DNA from: Histophilus somni | GTDB taxonomy: Bacteria > Pseudomonadota > Gammaproteobacteria > Enterobacterales > Pasteurellaceae | NCBI RefSeq assembly: GCF_014202395.1 | Contig: NZ_JACHGQ010000006.1 | Location: 1-64,000 of the forward strand | Reading direction: 5' to 3' | DNA length: 64,000 nt | In this document: positions 53,223-63,323 of the stretch, one piece after another | Layout: each line of letters opens with the position of its first letter | How positions within the stretch are numbered: the first letter of the stretch is position 1 | Position numbers and translations under genes: made by a program | The notes under the pieces: model-generated | The model's input: only the letters and a program-made list of their open reading frames with translations | The model's database searches: none | Told to the model about the DNA's origin: nothing

Positions 53223-54350
53223 TTATCCCTTTTTCTTACTGACGGTATCTATCCATACTGCCAGTAATAAAATGCCACCTTTTACAATATATTGCCAAAA
53301 AGTCGGTACATCCAGCATACTCATTCCGTTATCCAATAAGGCGATGATAAATGCCCCGATTACTACGCCAAAAATACTGCCGATACCGCCGGCTAAACTG
53401 GCTCCACCGATAACACAAGCAGCAATGGCATCGAGTTCTGCATTTTGACCGGCAGATGGAGCTCCGGCTCCCAAACGGGAACTTAAAATTAAGCCGGCTA
53501 TTGCCACTAATAAGCCGTTAAGAGCAAAAATGGTTAATTTAACTTTTTCCACGGCAATACCTGATAGGCGAGCTGCATCAATATTGCCACCAATTGCGTA
53601 AATATGTCGACCAAATGCTGTTTTTTTCGAAATGAATGTTCCTATAATGGCTAATCCACAGAGAATTAATACTGGAATTGGCATGCCTCGATAATCGTTA
53701 AGCAGATAAATTGCACCAAGAATAAGGATTGCTATCATGCCATATTTCACTGTTTCTTTGGGCATTTTGGCAACTGGTAAATTTAGGTTTTGTCTGGCTT
53801 TACGCTGATAACTTCCCCAAGCAATAAAGCAAAATATTATAATGCTCCCTAAAATTATCCCTATGGTGTCGGAAAGATAACCTTGACCGATGATTGTCAT
53901 ATCATTGCTGATAGGGGAAACGGTAGTACCATTCGTTAATCCGATCAAAATTCCCCGAAATGCAAGCATTCCTGCTAAGGTAACGATGAAAGATGGTACT
54001 TTTTGATAAGCAACCCACCAACCGCTCCACGCCCCGATTAGTAAACCTAAGAGCAATGTAACAAGGATAGTTAAAGGTAACGGCCAACCCCACCAAACAT
54101 TACTAATTGCCGCAAAGCCACCGAGTAGCCCCATTAGTGAACCAACTGATAAGTCAATTTCTGCAGAGATAATCACAAACACCATACCAATAGCAAGAAT
54201 ACCGGTGATAGCAGTTTGACGTAATAAGTTAGAGATATTTCTTGCACTTAAATAAGCCCCTTCTGTTGCAATTGAGAAAAAAAACATAATCACCATAATG
54301 GCAATCAGCATAATATAGACTTGTAAATTGATTGATTTGAACTTATTCAT
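53223..54350 (-). CDS. xylH: D-xylose ABC transporter permease
   Basis: 375 residues with about ten membrane helices; the RbsC/XylH family signature [18 protein letters not shown] and [18 protein letters not shown]. It pairs with XylG and XylF for xylose import. It starts 3 bp after xylG. Confidence 0.93.
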   Translation of the reverse strand: MNKFKSINLQVYIMLIAIMVIMFFFSIATEGAYLSARNISNLLRQTAITGILAIGMVFVIISAEIDLSVGSLMGLLGGFAAISNVWWGWPLPLTILVTLLLGLLIGAWSGWWVAYQKVPSFIVTLAGMLAFRGILIGLTNGTTVSPISNDMTIIGQGYLSDTIGIILGSIIIFCFIAWGSYQRKARQNLNLPVAKMPKETVKYGMIAILILGAIYLLNDYRGMPIPVLILCGLAIIGTFISKKTAFGRHIYAIGGNIDAARLSGIAVEKVKLTIFALNGLLVAIAGLILSSRLGAGAPSAGQNAELDAIAACVIGGASLAGGIGSIFGVVIGAFIIALLDNGMSMLDVPTFWQYIVKGGILLLAVWIDTVSKKKG

Positions 54351-54353
54351 AGC

Positions 54354-55868
54354 TTACTCCTTAAGTGCGGCTTCCATTATTTGTTCTTGAGTGAGATGAT
54401 GGTTGATTAAATCCGCTTTAACTTTACCTTGGTGCATTACTAATACACGATCGCTTATTCCTAAAACCTCAGGTAGCTCTGAGGAAATTACAATAATTGA
54501 CATTCCTTCCTGAGCTAGTTGGTTGATTAATTTATAGATTTCATATTTTGCACCGACATCAATACCTCGAGTCGGTTCATCTAAAATCAAAATGTTAGGA
54601 TGTAATAATAGACATTTTGCTAAAATTGCTTTTTGCTGATTACCTCCACTTAGCCGGCCTATTGCGAGTTCAGGCGAGGAAGTTTTCACTTTCAGTTTGG
54701 CAATAGATTGATTGATAATGGTTTCTTCCAGCGGTTCGTTAATGACTTTTTTACCAAAGCAGAATTGAGACAAAGAAGATAAGGTAATATTTTTACCTAC
54801 GCTCATAATAGGAATAATACCGTGTTTTTTACGATCTTCCGGTACCATGACAATATGATTTTCGATAGCTTCCGCACACTTGTTGATTTTAACTTTTTGG
54901 TTATTGAGAAAAATGTTACCTTGGTATTTTCCTACATAAGAACCAAAAATACATTGAGCCATTTCAGTTCGCCCTGAACCGACTAATCCTGCAACACCAA
55001 GAATTTCTCCTTTCCGTAATATGAAATTGGCATTATCAACGCGTTTAATATGTGTATTGGTTGGGTGCCACGCAGTTAAATTTTCTACGCGTAAAATTTC
55101 TTTGCCAATATCGTGTGGCTCGTGTGGATACAATGAGGTAATTTCACGTCCTACCATCATGGTAATAATGTCATCTTCGCTTATCCCTTGTGCTAATTGA
55201 GTGCCGATGTGTTCACCGTCTCGAATTACACAGATCTTATCAGAAATTGCTTTTACTTCATTTAATTTATGAGAAATATAGATACATGCGATATTGTGAG
55301 CTTGTAGACCTTTAATCAGATTAAGTAGAATGTCTGTTTCTTTTTCGGTTAATGAGGCGGTCGGTTCATCTAAAATCAATAAACGAACTTGTTTATTCAA
55401 GGCTTTAGCAATTTCAACTAATTGTTGTTGTCCTAATCCCAATGCACTCACTTTTGTATTTGGATCAATATCGAGCTGAACCTGCTCTAATAAGGTTTTA
55501 CAACGCAGATACATTTTGTTGTCATTAGTAATACCGGCTTGGGTAATTTCATTCCCTAAAAACATATTTTCCAATACCGACATATTTTTCACTAAAGTCA
55601 GTTCTTGGTGAATAATCGAAATTCCTTTTTCTTCCGTATCTTTAATATTTTTAGCGGTTAATTTTTCACCGGAAAAATAAATTTCTCCCTCATAATCCCC
55701 TGAGGGATAAATACCACATAATACTTTCATTAAGGTTGATTTGCCTGAGCCATTTTCACCACATAGAGAGAGTATTTCGCCGGTTTCAAGGGAAATTGAA
55801 ATATTATTTAATGCCACAACATCACCAAATTTTTTAGTGATATTCTTCATCTCTAATAATTTCGTCAT
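54354..55868 (-). CDS. xylG: D-xylose ABC transporter ATP-binding protein
   Basis: 504 residues from ATG 55868, after AGGGGTGAAG. Tandem ABC domains: Walker [10 protein letters not shown] (first), [15 protein letters not shown] signature, [11 protein letters not shown] Walker B; second half [18 protein letters not shown] and [13 protein letters not shown]. Second Walker A is degenerate ([10 protein letters not shown]) as usual in sugar ATPases. Confidence 0.95.
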   Translation of the reverse strand: MTKLLEMKNITKKFGDVVALNNISISLETGEILSLCGENGSGKSTLMKVLCGIYPSGDYEGEIYFSGEKLTAKNIKDTEEKGISIIHQELTLVKNMSVLENMFLGNEITQAGITNDNKMYLRCKTLLEQVQLDIDPNTKVSALGLGQQQLVEIAKALNKQVRLLILDEPTASLTEKETDILLNLIKGLQAHNIACIYISHKLNEVKAISDKICVIRDGEHIGTQLAQGISEDDIITMMVGREITSLYPHEPHDIGKEILRVENLTAWHPTNTHIKRVDNANFILRKGEILGVAGLVGSGRTEMAQCIFGSYVGKYQGNIFLNNQKVKINKCAEAIENHIVMVPEDRKKHGIIPIMSVGKNITLSSLSQFCFGKKVINEPLEETIINQSIAKLKVKTSSPELAIGRLSGGNQQKAILAKCLLLHPNILILDEPTRGIDVGAKYEIYKLINQLAQEGMSIIVISSELPEVLGISDRVLVMHQGKVKADLINHHLTQEQIMEAALKE

Positions 55869-55927
55869 AACTTCACCCCTTTTTTTAGTATGGCAAGACA
55901 TAAAATCTTGCCACATAAAATATTCTA

Positions 55928-56929
55928 TTATTTATAAACAGCCTCTTTGGTATGGAAACCATCTTTAATCACCGTGTCATCAATATTCTCTTTTGTAACG
56001 ACGACAGGCTCTAATAGGAATGCAGGGACATTTTTCAATCCGTTATTTAATTGAGAGTTGGATTCCACTTTTCCACCTTTACCTAACGCGACTGAAATTT
56101 CGGCTGCTTTATCTGCTAAATTAGTGATTGGTTTGTATACGGTCATTGTTTGTGAACCGTCAAGAATGCGTTTGATTGCCGCTAAATCGGCATCTTGACC
56201 TGAAATCGCTACTTTGCCTGATAAGCCTTGAGCACTTAATGCTTGAATTGCACCACCGGCAGTTGCATCGTTAGAAGCAACTACCGCATCAATATTGTTT
56301 TTGTTTGCAGTTAACGCATTTTCCATAATTTGTAATGCTTTTTCAGCTAGCCAAGAATCAACCCATTGATCGCCTACCACGTTGATTTCACCACTGTCAA
56401 TGTGCGGTTGTAATACTTTCATTTGACCTTTACGAAATAATTTTGCGTTATTATCAACAGGTGAACCGCCCATTAAGAAATAATTCCCTTTCGGTTTTTT
56501 CTCAATAATGCTTTGTGCTTGTAGTTCACCTACTTTTTCATTATCGAACGAAACATAGAAATCAATATCTGCGTTATTGATCAGACGGTCATAAGCTAAA
56601 ACTTTAACCCCCTCTTTTTTGGCTTCAGCGATCACGTTTGACAATACTTCGCCATTGAATGGAATAATCACTAGCACATCAATATCTTTATTTAGCATAT
56701 TCTCAATTTGAGAAATTTGAGCTGTCGCATCACCATTTGCAGATTGAACGAATACTTTTGCACCTAAAGCTTCTGCTTTTTTCACAAAAATATCTCGGTC
56801 TTTTTGCCATCTTTCTAAACGTAAATCATCAATTGACATGCCGATTTTCAGATCGTTTGCTAGCACTGAATGGCTAAAAACCATTAAAGTTGCTGTTGCG
56901 ACCGCTAATAACTTAGATTTAAGTTTCAT
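55928..56929 (-). CDS. xylF: D-xylose-binding periplasmic protein
   Basis: 333 residues from ATG 56929; signal peptide [19 protein letters not shown]. An upstream in-frame Met would precede the signal and is rejected. Periplasmic-binding fold: [46 protein letters not shown]. First gene of xylFGH, divergent from xylA. Confidence 0.95.
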   Translation of the reverse strand: MKLKSKLLAVATATLMVFSHSVLANDLKIGMSIDDLRLERWQKDRDIFVKKAEALGAKVFVQSANGDATAQISQIENMLNKDIDVLVIIPFNGEVLSNVIAEAKKEGVKVLAYDRLINNADIDFYVSFDNEKVGELQAQSIIEKKPKGNYFLMGGSPVDNNAKLFRKGQMKVLQPHIDSGEINVVGDQWVDSWLAEKALQIMENALTANKNNIDAVVASNDATAGGAIQALSAQGLSGKVAISGQDADLAAIKRILDGSQTMTVYKPITNLADKAAEISVALGKGGKVESNSQLNNGLKNVPAFLLEPVVVTKENIDDTVIKDGFHTKEAVYK

Positions 56930-57182
56930 AAAATACCTCACTTGGTTGAGAGAATGATGTAAGGGTATAATGTAGTTGCCCCGAGTGAAGTCTGCGGAGA
57001 TTTGGTAATAAGTGCAATTATCAGATTTATTAATGTAATTATGTTTTTTCGCTTTTGTGATCTGTTCGACATTAACCAATAATCTAAATCCAAAAACGAA
57101 ATATCGTAATTGAGGGTTGTTTTCAATTTTAAGATGATGAGCCTTGTATTCATGTTTATCACATCTCAGAGGAGACTTGGCT
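56930..57182. promoter_or_regulatory. Divergent xylF-xylA control region with candidate CRP site
   Basis: The 253-bp spacer must hold both promoters. TGTGATCTGTTCGACA (57056-57071) matches CRP as TGTGA-N6-CGACA, strong left half, weak right half. A nearer ATTTATCACA partial site occurs before xylA. XylR sites are expected but I cannot name one. No xylR gene lies in the window. Confidence 0.45.
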
Positions 57183-58502
57183 ATGTCTAATTATTTTGAC
57201 AAAATTGCAAAGGTAAATTACGAAGGAGCAAATTCCACTAATCCTTTCGCTTTTAAACACTACAATCCAAATGAAGTTATTTTAGGTAAAACAGTAGAGG
57301 AACACTTGCGTCTGGCAGTCTGCTATTGGCACACGTTCTGCTGGACAGGTAACGATATGTTCGGTGCCGGTTCATTGGATCGTAGTTGGCAAAAAACAGG
57401 TGATTTGCTGGTTGGTGCAAAACAAAAAGCAGAAATTGCTTTTGAATTTTTCCAAAAATTAGGTGTGCCTTATTATAGTTTTCACGATGTAGATATTGCT
57501 CCTGAAAGCAATAATTTCAAAGAATATTTACATAACTTCAATACTATTGTGGATATTTTAGAGAAAAAACAATCAGAAACCGGTGTGAAGTTGTTATGGG
57601 GAACAGCAAACTGCTTTACTAATCCTCGTTATATGTCAGGGGCTTCTACCAACCCTAATCCGGAAGTATTTGCTTGGGCAGCAGCACAAGTTTTTACTGC
57701 AATGAATGCAACTCAACGCTTAGGGGGTGAAAACTATGTATTATGGGGCGGACGAGAAGGGTATGAAACATTGCTGAATACCGATCTCAAACGTGAACGT
57801 GAACAAATTGGCCGTTTTATGCAATTAGTGGTAGAACATAAATATAAAATCGGCTTTCAAGGTACATTACTAATTGAACCGAAACCACAAGAGCCAACTA
57901 AACATCAGTACGATTATGATGTTGCAACAGTTTATGGTTTTTTAAAACAATTCGGATTAGAAAATGAAATTAAAGTGAATATTGAAGCTAACCATGCAAC
58001 CTTGGCAGGGCATACATTCCAACATGAAATTGCAACGGCAACTTCATTAGGCATTTTCGGTTCTATTGATGCTAACCGTGGCGATCCGCAATTAGGCTGG
58101 GATACCGACCAATTCCCGAACAGCGTGGAAGAAAATACGTTGGCAATGTATGAAATCCTAAAAGCGGGTGGTTTCACCACAGGCGGTTTCAACTTTGATG
58201 CGAAAATTCGTCGCCAAAGTACCGACCCGTATGATTTATTTCATGCCCATATCGGTGCAATGGATGTGTTAGCTTTGTCGCTCAAACGTGCTGCAAAAAT
58301 GATTGAAGACCAAACGTTACAAAAAGTGGTCGATAACCGCTATGCTGGTTGGGATCAAGAGCTGGGTCAGAAAATTCTAAATGGCAAAGCGAGCTTGGAG
58401 GATCTTGCTAAAATAGTAGAAACTCAAGGGTTAGATCCAAAACCTGTTTCAGGGCAGCAAGAATATTTAGAAAATTTAGTGAATAGCTATCTTTATCGTT
58501 AA
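57183..58502 (+). CDS. xylA: Xylose isomerase
   Basis: 439 residues from ATG 57183, with GAGGAGA upstream. Family signatures: [45 protein letters not shown] (metal Glu/Lys), [10 protein letters not shown] and [17 protein letters not shown] (metal-binding Asp). It converts D-xylose to D-xylulose in the cytoplasm. Operon with xylB. Confidence 0.97.
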   Translation: MSNYFDKIAKVNYEGANSTNPFAFKHYNPNEVILGKTVEEHLRLAVCYWHTFCWTGNDMFGAGSLDRSWQKTGDLLVGAKQKAEIAFEFFQKLGVPYYSFHDVDIAPESNNFKEYLHNFNTIVDILEKKQSETGVKLLWGTANCFTNPRYMSGASTNPNPEVFAWAAAQVFTAMNATQRLGGENYVLWGGREGYETLLNTDLKREREQIGRFMQLVVEHKYKIGFQGTLLIEPKPQEPTKHQYDYDVATVYGFLKQFGLENEIKVNIEANHATLAGHTFQHEIATATSLGIFGSIDANRGDPQLGWDTDQFPNSVEENTLAMYEILKAGGFTTGGFNFDAKIRRQSTDPYDLFHAHIGAMDVLALSLKRAAKMIEDQTLQKVVDNRYAGWDQELGQKILNGKASLEDLAKIVETQGLDPKPVSGQQEYLENLVNSYLYR

Positions 58503-58507
58503 TTCTG

Positions 58508-58550
58508 ACAAGCGGTCATTTTTTGCAAAATTTTGCATAAAATGACCGCT
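58508..58550 (+). repeat. Actinobacillus-type uptake signal as intercistronic hairpin
   Basis: ACAAGCGGTC (58508-58517) is the Apl-type uptake core, and AGCGGTCATTTT pairs with AAAATGACCGCT (58539-58550). The inside TTGCAAAATTTTGCA agrees with the extended Apl motif. Nearby hairpins elsewhere in the window use the Haemophilus core. Confidence 0.75.
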
Positions 58551-58570
58551 CTTTAGATTAAGGAGTATTT

Positions 58571-60031
58571 ATGTACATTGGAATTGATCTTGGTACTTCT
58601 GGGGTTAAAGTTGTTTTACTTGATGAAAATCAAAAAATTATTGCCATTACTCAAAAATCTCTTCCTATTTCTCGCCCTCAACCCTTATGGTCTGAACAAA
58701 ATCCACAAGATTGGTGGAATGCCACTCACGAAGCAATGCTTGAATTAGCTGATAAGCAAAATTTAAGCCATGTAAAAGCTATTGGATTAACTGGGCAAAT
58801 GCACGGTGCTACCTTACTGGATAAGGCAGATAACATACTTTCTCCGGCAATTTTATGGAACGATGGACGGAGCTTTGCTGAATGCGAAGAGTTGGAAAAA
58901 TTAGTGTCAAATAGTCGTGAAATTACAGGTAATGTAATGATGCCAGGCTTTACTGCACCTAAATTATGTTGGCTTAAAAAACATCAGCCCGATATTGCCA
59001 AAAAAGTTAGTAAGGTTTTGTTACCAAAAGATTATTTACGATTTTTAATGACGGGAGAATACGCTTCTGATATGTCTGATGCCTCAGGCACAATGTGGCT
59101 GGACATAGGTAAACGGAGTTGGAATGAAGCACTTTTGAATGCTTGTGGACTTGATTTGAATAATATGCCGAAATTATTTGAAGGTAATCAAATCACAGGT
59201 TATTTACGCAAAGAAATTGCACAACAATGGAAAATAAATGCCGTACCTGTTGTGGCAGGTGGCGGTGATAATGCAGCCGGTGCCATTGGTATAGGACTTT
59301 ACCAAGCAGAGCAAGCAATGTTGTCTCTTGGTACTTCGGGTGTGTACTTTGTGGTAAGTGATACATTCCGTGCCAATCCACAAAAAGCAGTTCATAGTTT
59401 TTGCCACGCACTGCCCGATCGCTGGCACTTAATGTCGGTGATGTTAAGTGCAGCCTCGGCTGTTGATTGGGCTGCAAAATCCCTAGGCTTTAAAGATGTA
59501 CCAACCTTATTTCAACGAGTTGAAGCAAGCCAAACCGAGTCCAATGTCATTTTCCTGCCTTATTTATCAGGCGAACGTACACCGCATAATGATCCTTATG
59601 CGAAAGGTGTATTTTGGGGATTAAGCCATAGCGATAATCAAGTTACGATGGCAAAAGCCGTCATCGAAGGCGTGAGTTTTGCTATGGCAGAGAGTATTGA
59701 TGTTTTACATGAAACAGGTGTTACTGCAAATAATATTGCTCTTATTGGTGGTGGAGCAAAAAGTGCTTATTGGCGACAATTACTTGCTGATATTAGCGGT
59801 AAAACATTTAAATATCGTACAGGTGGAGATGTTGGTCCGGCGTTAGGTGCGGCTAAATTAGCACAAATTGCATTAAATCCAGAACAAGATATTGCGAATT
59901 TCTGCCGACCATTACCATTGGAAAAAATCTATCAGCCCAATTCTGCTCGCTATGCAGAATATCAAGCTAAACGTGAGAAATTCGCAGAGCTTTATCAACG
60001 AGTAAAAGGTCTATCATTGTTTTCTTTGTAA
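58571..60031 (+). CDS. xylB: Xylulokinase
   Basis: 486 residues, FGGY kinase: MYIGIDLGTSGVKVVLLDE (phosphate 1), GLTGQMHGATLLD, NDGRSFAECEEL, and the C-terminal adenosine motif LIGGGAKSAYWRQLLADI. It phosphorylates xylulose to xylulose-5-phosphate for the pentose phosphate pathway. Ribosome-binding site AAGGAG. Confidence 0.96.
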   Translation: MYIGIDLGTSGVKVVLLDENQKIIAITQKSLPISRPQPLWSEQNPQDWWNATHEAMLELADKQNLSHVKAIGLTGQMHGATLLDKADNILSPAILWNDGRSFAECEELEKLVSNSREITGNVMMPGFTAPKLCWLKKHQPDIAKKVSKVLLPKDYLRFLMTGEYASDMSDASGTMWLDIGKRSWNEALLNACGLDLNNMPKLFEGNQITGYLRKEIAQQWKINAVPVVAGGGDNAAGAIGIGLYQAEQAMLSLGTSGVYFVVSDTFRANPQKAVHSFCHALPDRWHLMSVMLSAASAVDWAAKSLGFKDVPTLFQRVEASQTESNVIFLPYLSGERTPHNDPYAKGVFWGLSHSDNQVTMAKAVIEGVSFAMAESIDVLHETGVTANNIALIGGGAKSAYWRQLLADISGKTFKYRTGGDVGPALGAAKLAQIALNPEQDIANFCRPLPLEKIYQPNSARYAEYQAKREKFAELYQRVKGLSLFSL

Positions 60032-60062
60032 ATCAAAGATATATAAGGCTTTTCTTGATCTA

Positions 60063-60087
60063 AAAGTGCGGTGAGAATACCGCATTT
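60063..60087. repeat. Uptake signal with hairpin after xylB
   Basis: AAAGTGCGGT (60063-60073) and ACCGCATTTT make a short stem with an uptake-signal core, followed by a stronger terminator. Confidence 0.6.
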
Positions 60088-60110
60088 TAGGGGTATATTT
60101 TGGATACAAA

Positions 60111-60144
60111 AAACCGGCGATAACAACACTGCTATCGCCGGTTT
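60111..60144. terminator. Bidirectional terminator between xylB and the adhesin gene
   Basis: AAACCGGCGATA (60111-60122) and TATCGCCGGTTT (60133-60144), a perfect 12-bp stem with A and T runs on opposite sides. It serves both converging genes. Confidence 0.85.
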
Positions 60145-60160
60145 AGTTTTATATGATGAA

Positions 60161-61390
60161 TTAGTTAAACACGCCGCTGACGCCGACACGGAAACCTATT
60201 CGACCACGGCTGTCGGAGGACATACCGCCGGAGACAGCCCATTTACCATCATTGGAAGTTCTACCGAGGTTTAAAGAGACCGCACTTTCGCTGCTATAAT
60301 GAGCGGCACCGGCGGCATAAGACCATTTTCCCGGGACGAAAGGGACTTCTTTGAAAGCCATAGCGGCGGCGATACCGGCTTTAGCGTCTTTGTTGACTTC
60401 TTCAAGACGTTGGTTAGTGGCATGAAGCTGACTACCATTGACTGCATCAGTGGATTGATGAGAAAGCAAACCGGCAGCAACATTTTGAATACGACGTTCA
60501 TTGCCTTTGTTTCCCACGGAAACGACACCTTTCGCATCAACGCCAGCGTAATTGCCGTCGACTTTGCCGATACCGCCGGTAGTCTCACCTTTTTCCACAT
60601 AAGCGGAACTATCGCCTAGGAAGACGGAGTTTGCAGTAGTGGTTTTAATATTATTACCTACAACAACGGTGTTTTTAGAAGTTTGTTCTATTTGAATGTT
60701 ATTACCCATAGAAAAAGAGCCCTCAGCGTAATTATTAATATTAGAGCCGATTGATACACCATTCTCAGCAGTTGTATTTATACCGCTACCAAAACTTAAC
60801 GCACGTTTACCAGATGCCTTTGCTTGAGGACCGATCGCTTGAGCACGCCAGCCAGAGGCTTTTGTTCCCCAACCTATTGCTGTAGATAATTCATTGGTGC
60901 TACTGGATTGATAACCAAATGCATTACTATAAGTGCCAGAAGCTGTAGCACCTTGTCCAAGAGCCGAAGCAAATTTCGCAGTTGCTTTTGCCTCATCACC
61001 TACTGCTACTGCAAATTTTTCAGTTGCTTGAGAATTTTTACCTATAGAAACCGCTTGTACACCTGCTTCTGCTTTATGCCCCATTGCCACGGCATAAGCT
61101 TGAGTTTTAGTCCCACGCCCTACTGCAGTTGCACCTTCGAGATGAGCATCTGCCTCATAACCTACAGCAACAGCGGACTCGCCAACTTTTGAGCCTTTTC
61201 CAATAGCAACGGCTTTGTCTTCAACGCCAGGATTCAATCCGGTAACTTTTTGGGATACTTCACCAATATAAACCCCACCTTTTTCAATCTTAATATGATT
61301 ATTACCATTACTTGATTGTTGAGCTTGAGCCATAACCGAATTAGCAGCTAAAACAAGCACTGCACCTAAAGAGAAATAACATTTTTTCAC
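60161..61390 (-). CDS. YadA-like trimeric autotransporter adhesin
   Basis: 409 residues from GTG 61390 (MKKCYFSLGAVLVLAANSVMAQA signal peptide), preferred because AAGGA lies ten bases upstream; other upstream starts lack one. The passenger is YadA head repeats (AVAIGKGSKVGESAVAVGYE and further copies through about 240), then VAAGLLSHQSTDAVNGSQL, a coiled-coil neck and a C-terminal membrane anchor (FVPGKWSYAAGAAHYSSES). Short for the family; likely a binding adhesin. Its promoter has a C8 tract. Confidence 0.9.
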   Translation of the reverse strand: MKKCYFSLGAVLVLAANSVMAQAQQSSNGNNHIKIEKGGVYIGEVSQKVTGLNPGVEDKAVAIGKGSKVGESAVAVGYEADAHLEGATAVGRGTKTQAYAVAMGHKAEAGVQAVSIGKNSQATEKFAVAVGDEAKATAKFASALGQGATASGTYSNAFGYQSSSTNELSTAIGWGTKASGWRAQAIGPQAKASGKRALSFGSGINTTAENGVSIGSNINNYAEGSFSMGNNIQIEQTSKNTVVVGNNIKTTTANSVFLGDSSAYVEKGETTGGIGKVDGNYAGVDAKGVVSVGNKGNERRIQNVAAGLLSHQSTDAVNGSQLHATNQRLEEVNKDAKAGIAAAMAFKEVPFVPGKWSYAAGAAHYSSESAVSLNLGRTSNDGKWAVSGGMSSDSRGRIGFRVGVSGVFN

Positions 61391-61512
61391 TTGAAATAAA
61401 TCCTTAAAATAAATAGTTAACATAGAAAAATCATAAAAAAACAACCGCACTAAGAGGCGATAATTTATGACACGCCTTAAAAAGAGGTAGGGGACCTACC
61501 AAAGCGGGCGAA

Positions 61513-61538
61513 ATTTTAAGCGGGGGGGGTACTGTCAA
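61513..61538 (-). promoter_or_regulatory. Adhesin promoter with poly-C spacer (possible phase switch)
   Basis: On the minus strand: TTGACA (61538-61533), 14-nt spacer containing C8 (61529-61522), then TAAAAT (61518-61513). With 14 bp the spacing is below the usual 16-18, so the present state may be weakly active. Gain of three C would restore 17. Homopolymers between -35 and -10 are a known switch in Neisseria porA and opc. Confidence 0.7.
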
Positions 61539-61675
61539 TATATTTTTTACAAAATATTTACGTATTTAACAAAATTGAAACGGTAAAAAACATTTGTCGA
61601 ACACGGAAAAAATATTCATTTGTTTTTGTGTTATGGAATGCAGTAGAAAGAAGAAAGAAAAAATGAAATGATAAT

Positions 61676-61752
61676 TGGCGGAACGGACGGGACTCGAACC
61701 CGCGACCCCCTGCGTGACAGGCAGGTATTCTAACCAGCTGAACTACCGCTCC
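61676..61752 (-). tRNA. tRNA-Asp (GTC), copy 1
   Basis: Minus-strand cloverleaf GGAGCGGTAGTTCAGC...; anticodon loop CTGTCAC (GTC); T arm GGTTCGAGTCC; CCA encoded. 77 nt. Confidence 0.97.
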
Positions 61753-61780
61753 GCAATAAAAGAAATAATAAGGGAAAGCT

Positions 61781-61857
61781 TGGCGGAATGGACGGGACTC
61801 GAACCCGCGACCCCCTGCGTGACAGGCAGGTATTCTAACCAGCTGAACTACCACTCC
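61781..61857 (-). tRNA. tRNA-Asp (GTC), copy 2
   Basis: Same as copy 1 except a GGAGTGG start with matching change at the 3' arm; 28 bp apart from it. A tandem duplication of one gene. Confidence 0.97.
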
Positions 61858-61954
61858 GCAAAAGTGGAGTGCATAATAATAGTGAATAGATTTTTCGTCA
61901 AGTTATTTTTATTTATTATGCACTTATTTTTGCTAAGTGTTGATTAAGCAAACA

Positions 61955-62713
61955 TTAATGCATCGTTTCTTTTGTATTTCGCTTAAACCATAAGCAATTT
62001 TTTTTGCTTTTTTGGTTTAGCAATTTTAGATAATCTTGGTGAGCCAGTTTTTCTTCTTCTGTGGGTAAAAGTAATTTGAAATTATGAGTATTGGTAGTAT
62101 GTTGATGAATATTTTCTTCCATCGTTATAATCGGCGTATGTTCTTCATCACCAAATAAACTGGTTTGCCCCCCTGTCATGGCTAAATAAACATCACCTAA
62201 AATTTCAGCATCAAGTAATGCCCCGTGCAATGTTCGTTTACTGTTATCAATATTTAATCTGTCACAAAGTGCATCTAAACTATTACGCTTTCCTGGATAC
62301 ATTTGACGAGCCATTTGTAACGTATCTGTGATTAAGCAAATATCCGCTGTATTGATATTGAAATTGTGTTTTTTAAACTCATAATCCATAAAACCGATAT
62401 CGAAAGGTGCATTGTGAATAATGAGTTCAGCCCCTTTGATAAAATCAATAAATTCCTGTGCAATAGCTGAAAAATCCGGTTTATCTGCCAGCATTTCATC
62501 AGTAATACCATGTACTTTAATTGCTTCAGGATCAACGAGGCGATCCGGTTTTATGTAAAGATGGAGTTTTCTTCCTGTGTAGCGACGATTGATCATTTCA
62601 ACCGCACCGATTTCAATAATACAATGCCCCTCATAATGTGCACCGAATTCGTTCATTCCGGTCGTTTCCGTATCTAGGATAATTTGGCGATTTTGTGTGA
62701 TTTCTAATGTCAT
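61955..62713 (-). CDS. dnaQ: DNA polymerase III epsilon subunit (proofreading exonuclease)
   Basis: 252 residues from ATG 62713 (MTLEITQNRQ); an upstream in-frame Met would add 14 residues. DEDDh exonuclease: ExoI LDTETTGMNEFG, ExoII HNAPFDIGFMDYEF, ExoIII HGALLDAEIL. C-terminal tail binds DnaE. Divergent from rnhA, as in many Proteobacteria. Confidence 0.97.
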   Translation of the reverse strand: MTLEITQNRQIILDTETTGMNEFGAHYEGHCIIEIGAVEMINRRYTGRKLHLYIKPDRLVDPEAIKVHGITDEMLADKPDFSAIAQEFIDFIKGAELIIHNAPFDIGFMDYEFKKHNFNINTADICLITDTLQMARQMYPGKRNSLDALCDRLNIDNSKRTLHGALLDAEILGDVYLAMTGGQTSLFGDEEHTPIITMEENIHQHTTNTHNFKLLLPTEEEKLAHQDYLKLLNQKSKKNCLWFKRNTKETMH

Positions 62714-62783
62714 ACTATTTTGCTGTTGCTTGAAATGAATTTGCGGTATTATCACCCCATTTGAGAAAAATTAGTAGAGAATT

Positions 62784-63248
62784 ATGTTAAAAAAAATTGA
62801 AATTTTTACCGATGGATCTTGTTTGGGAAATCCAGGGGCCGGTGGAATTGGGATTTTGTTGCGTTATAAGCAACATGAAAAAAAACTGTATCAAGGCTTT
62901 TTTCAAACTACGAATAATCGTATGGAGTTAAGAGCGGTGATTGTTGCTCTAAATAGTCTAAAAGAACCCTGTTCAGTGATTTTGTATAGTGATAGTCAGT
63001 ATATGAAAAATGGGATTACAAAGTGGATTTTCAATTGGAAAAAAAATAATTGGAAAACCAGTTCAGGTAATGCGGTGAAAAATCAAGATTTGTGGTGTTC
63101 ATTGGATCAAGCTATTCAAAAACATCAAATAGAATGGCGTTGGGTCAAAGGACATAATGGACATCGAGAAAATGAAATTTGTGATCAGCTTGCCAAACAA
63201 GGTGCGGAAAACCCAACGCTGGAAGATGTTGGGTATCAAACAGAATAG
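62784..63248 (+). CDS. rnhA: Ribonuclease HI
   Basis: 154 residues: [11 protein letters not shown] (Asp10), MELRAVI (Glu), [10 protein letters not shown] (Asp) and the C-terminal [12 protein letters not shown] (Asp) give the DEDD metal site; [10 protein letters not shown] carries the catalytic His. It degrades RNA in RNA-DNA hybrids. Its promoter shares a 70-bp spacer with dnaQ. Confidence 0.97.
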   Translation: MLKKIEIFTDGSCLGNPGAGGIGILLRYKQHEKKLYQGFFQTTNNRMELRAVIVALNSLKEPCSVILYSDSQYMKNGITKWIFNWKKNNWKTSSGNAVKNQDLWCSLDQAIQKHQIEWRWVKGHNGHRENEICDQLAKQGAENPTLEDVGYQTE

Positions 63249-63281
63249 AACAGGCTAAATAAAATTGGAGAAAAAGAGTAG

Positions 63282-63319
63282 GCGAAATAAATGATTTGAC
63301 TCCAAAATATTCGCCTTTA
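63282..63319. terminator. Terminator between rnhA and manA
   Basis: GGCGAA (63282-) and TTCGCC with T-rich flank TTTATTTTTT, between converging genes. Stem is short with a long loop. Confidence 0.5.
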
Positions 63320-63323
63320 TTTT

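Noticed and set aside
60299-60619. Plus-strand open frame antisense to the adhesin
   Set aside because: Repetitive composition of the adhesin gene makes long antisense frames; no ribosome-binding site or homology.
61675-61947. Open frame on the plus strand over the tRNA-Asp genes
   Set aside because: It is the antisense translation of two tRNAs (TGLEPATPCVTG-type artefact), with no own signals.
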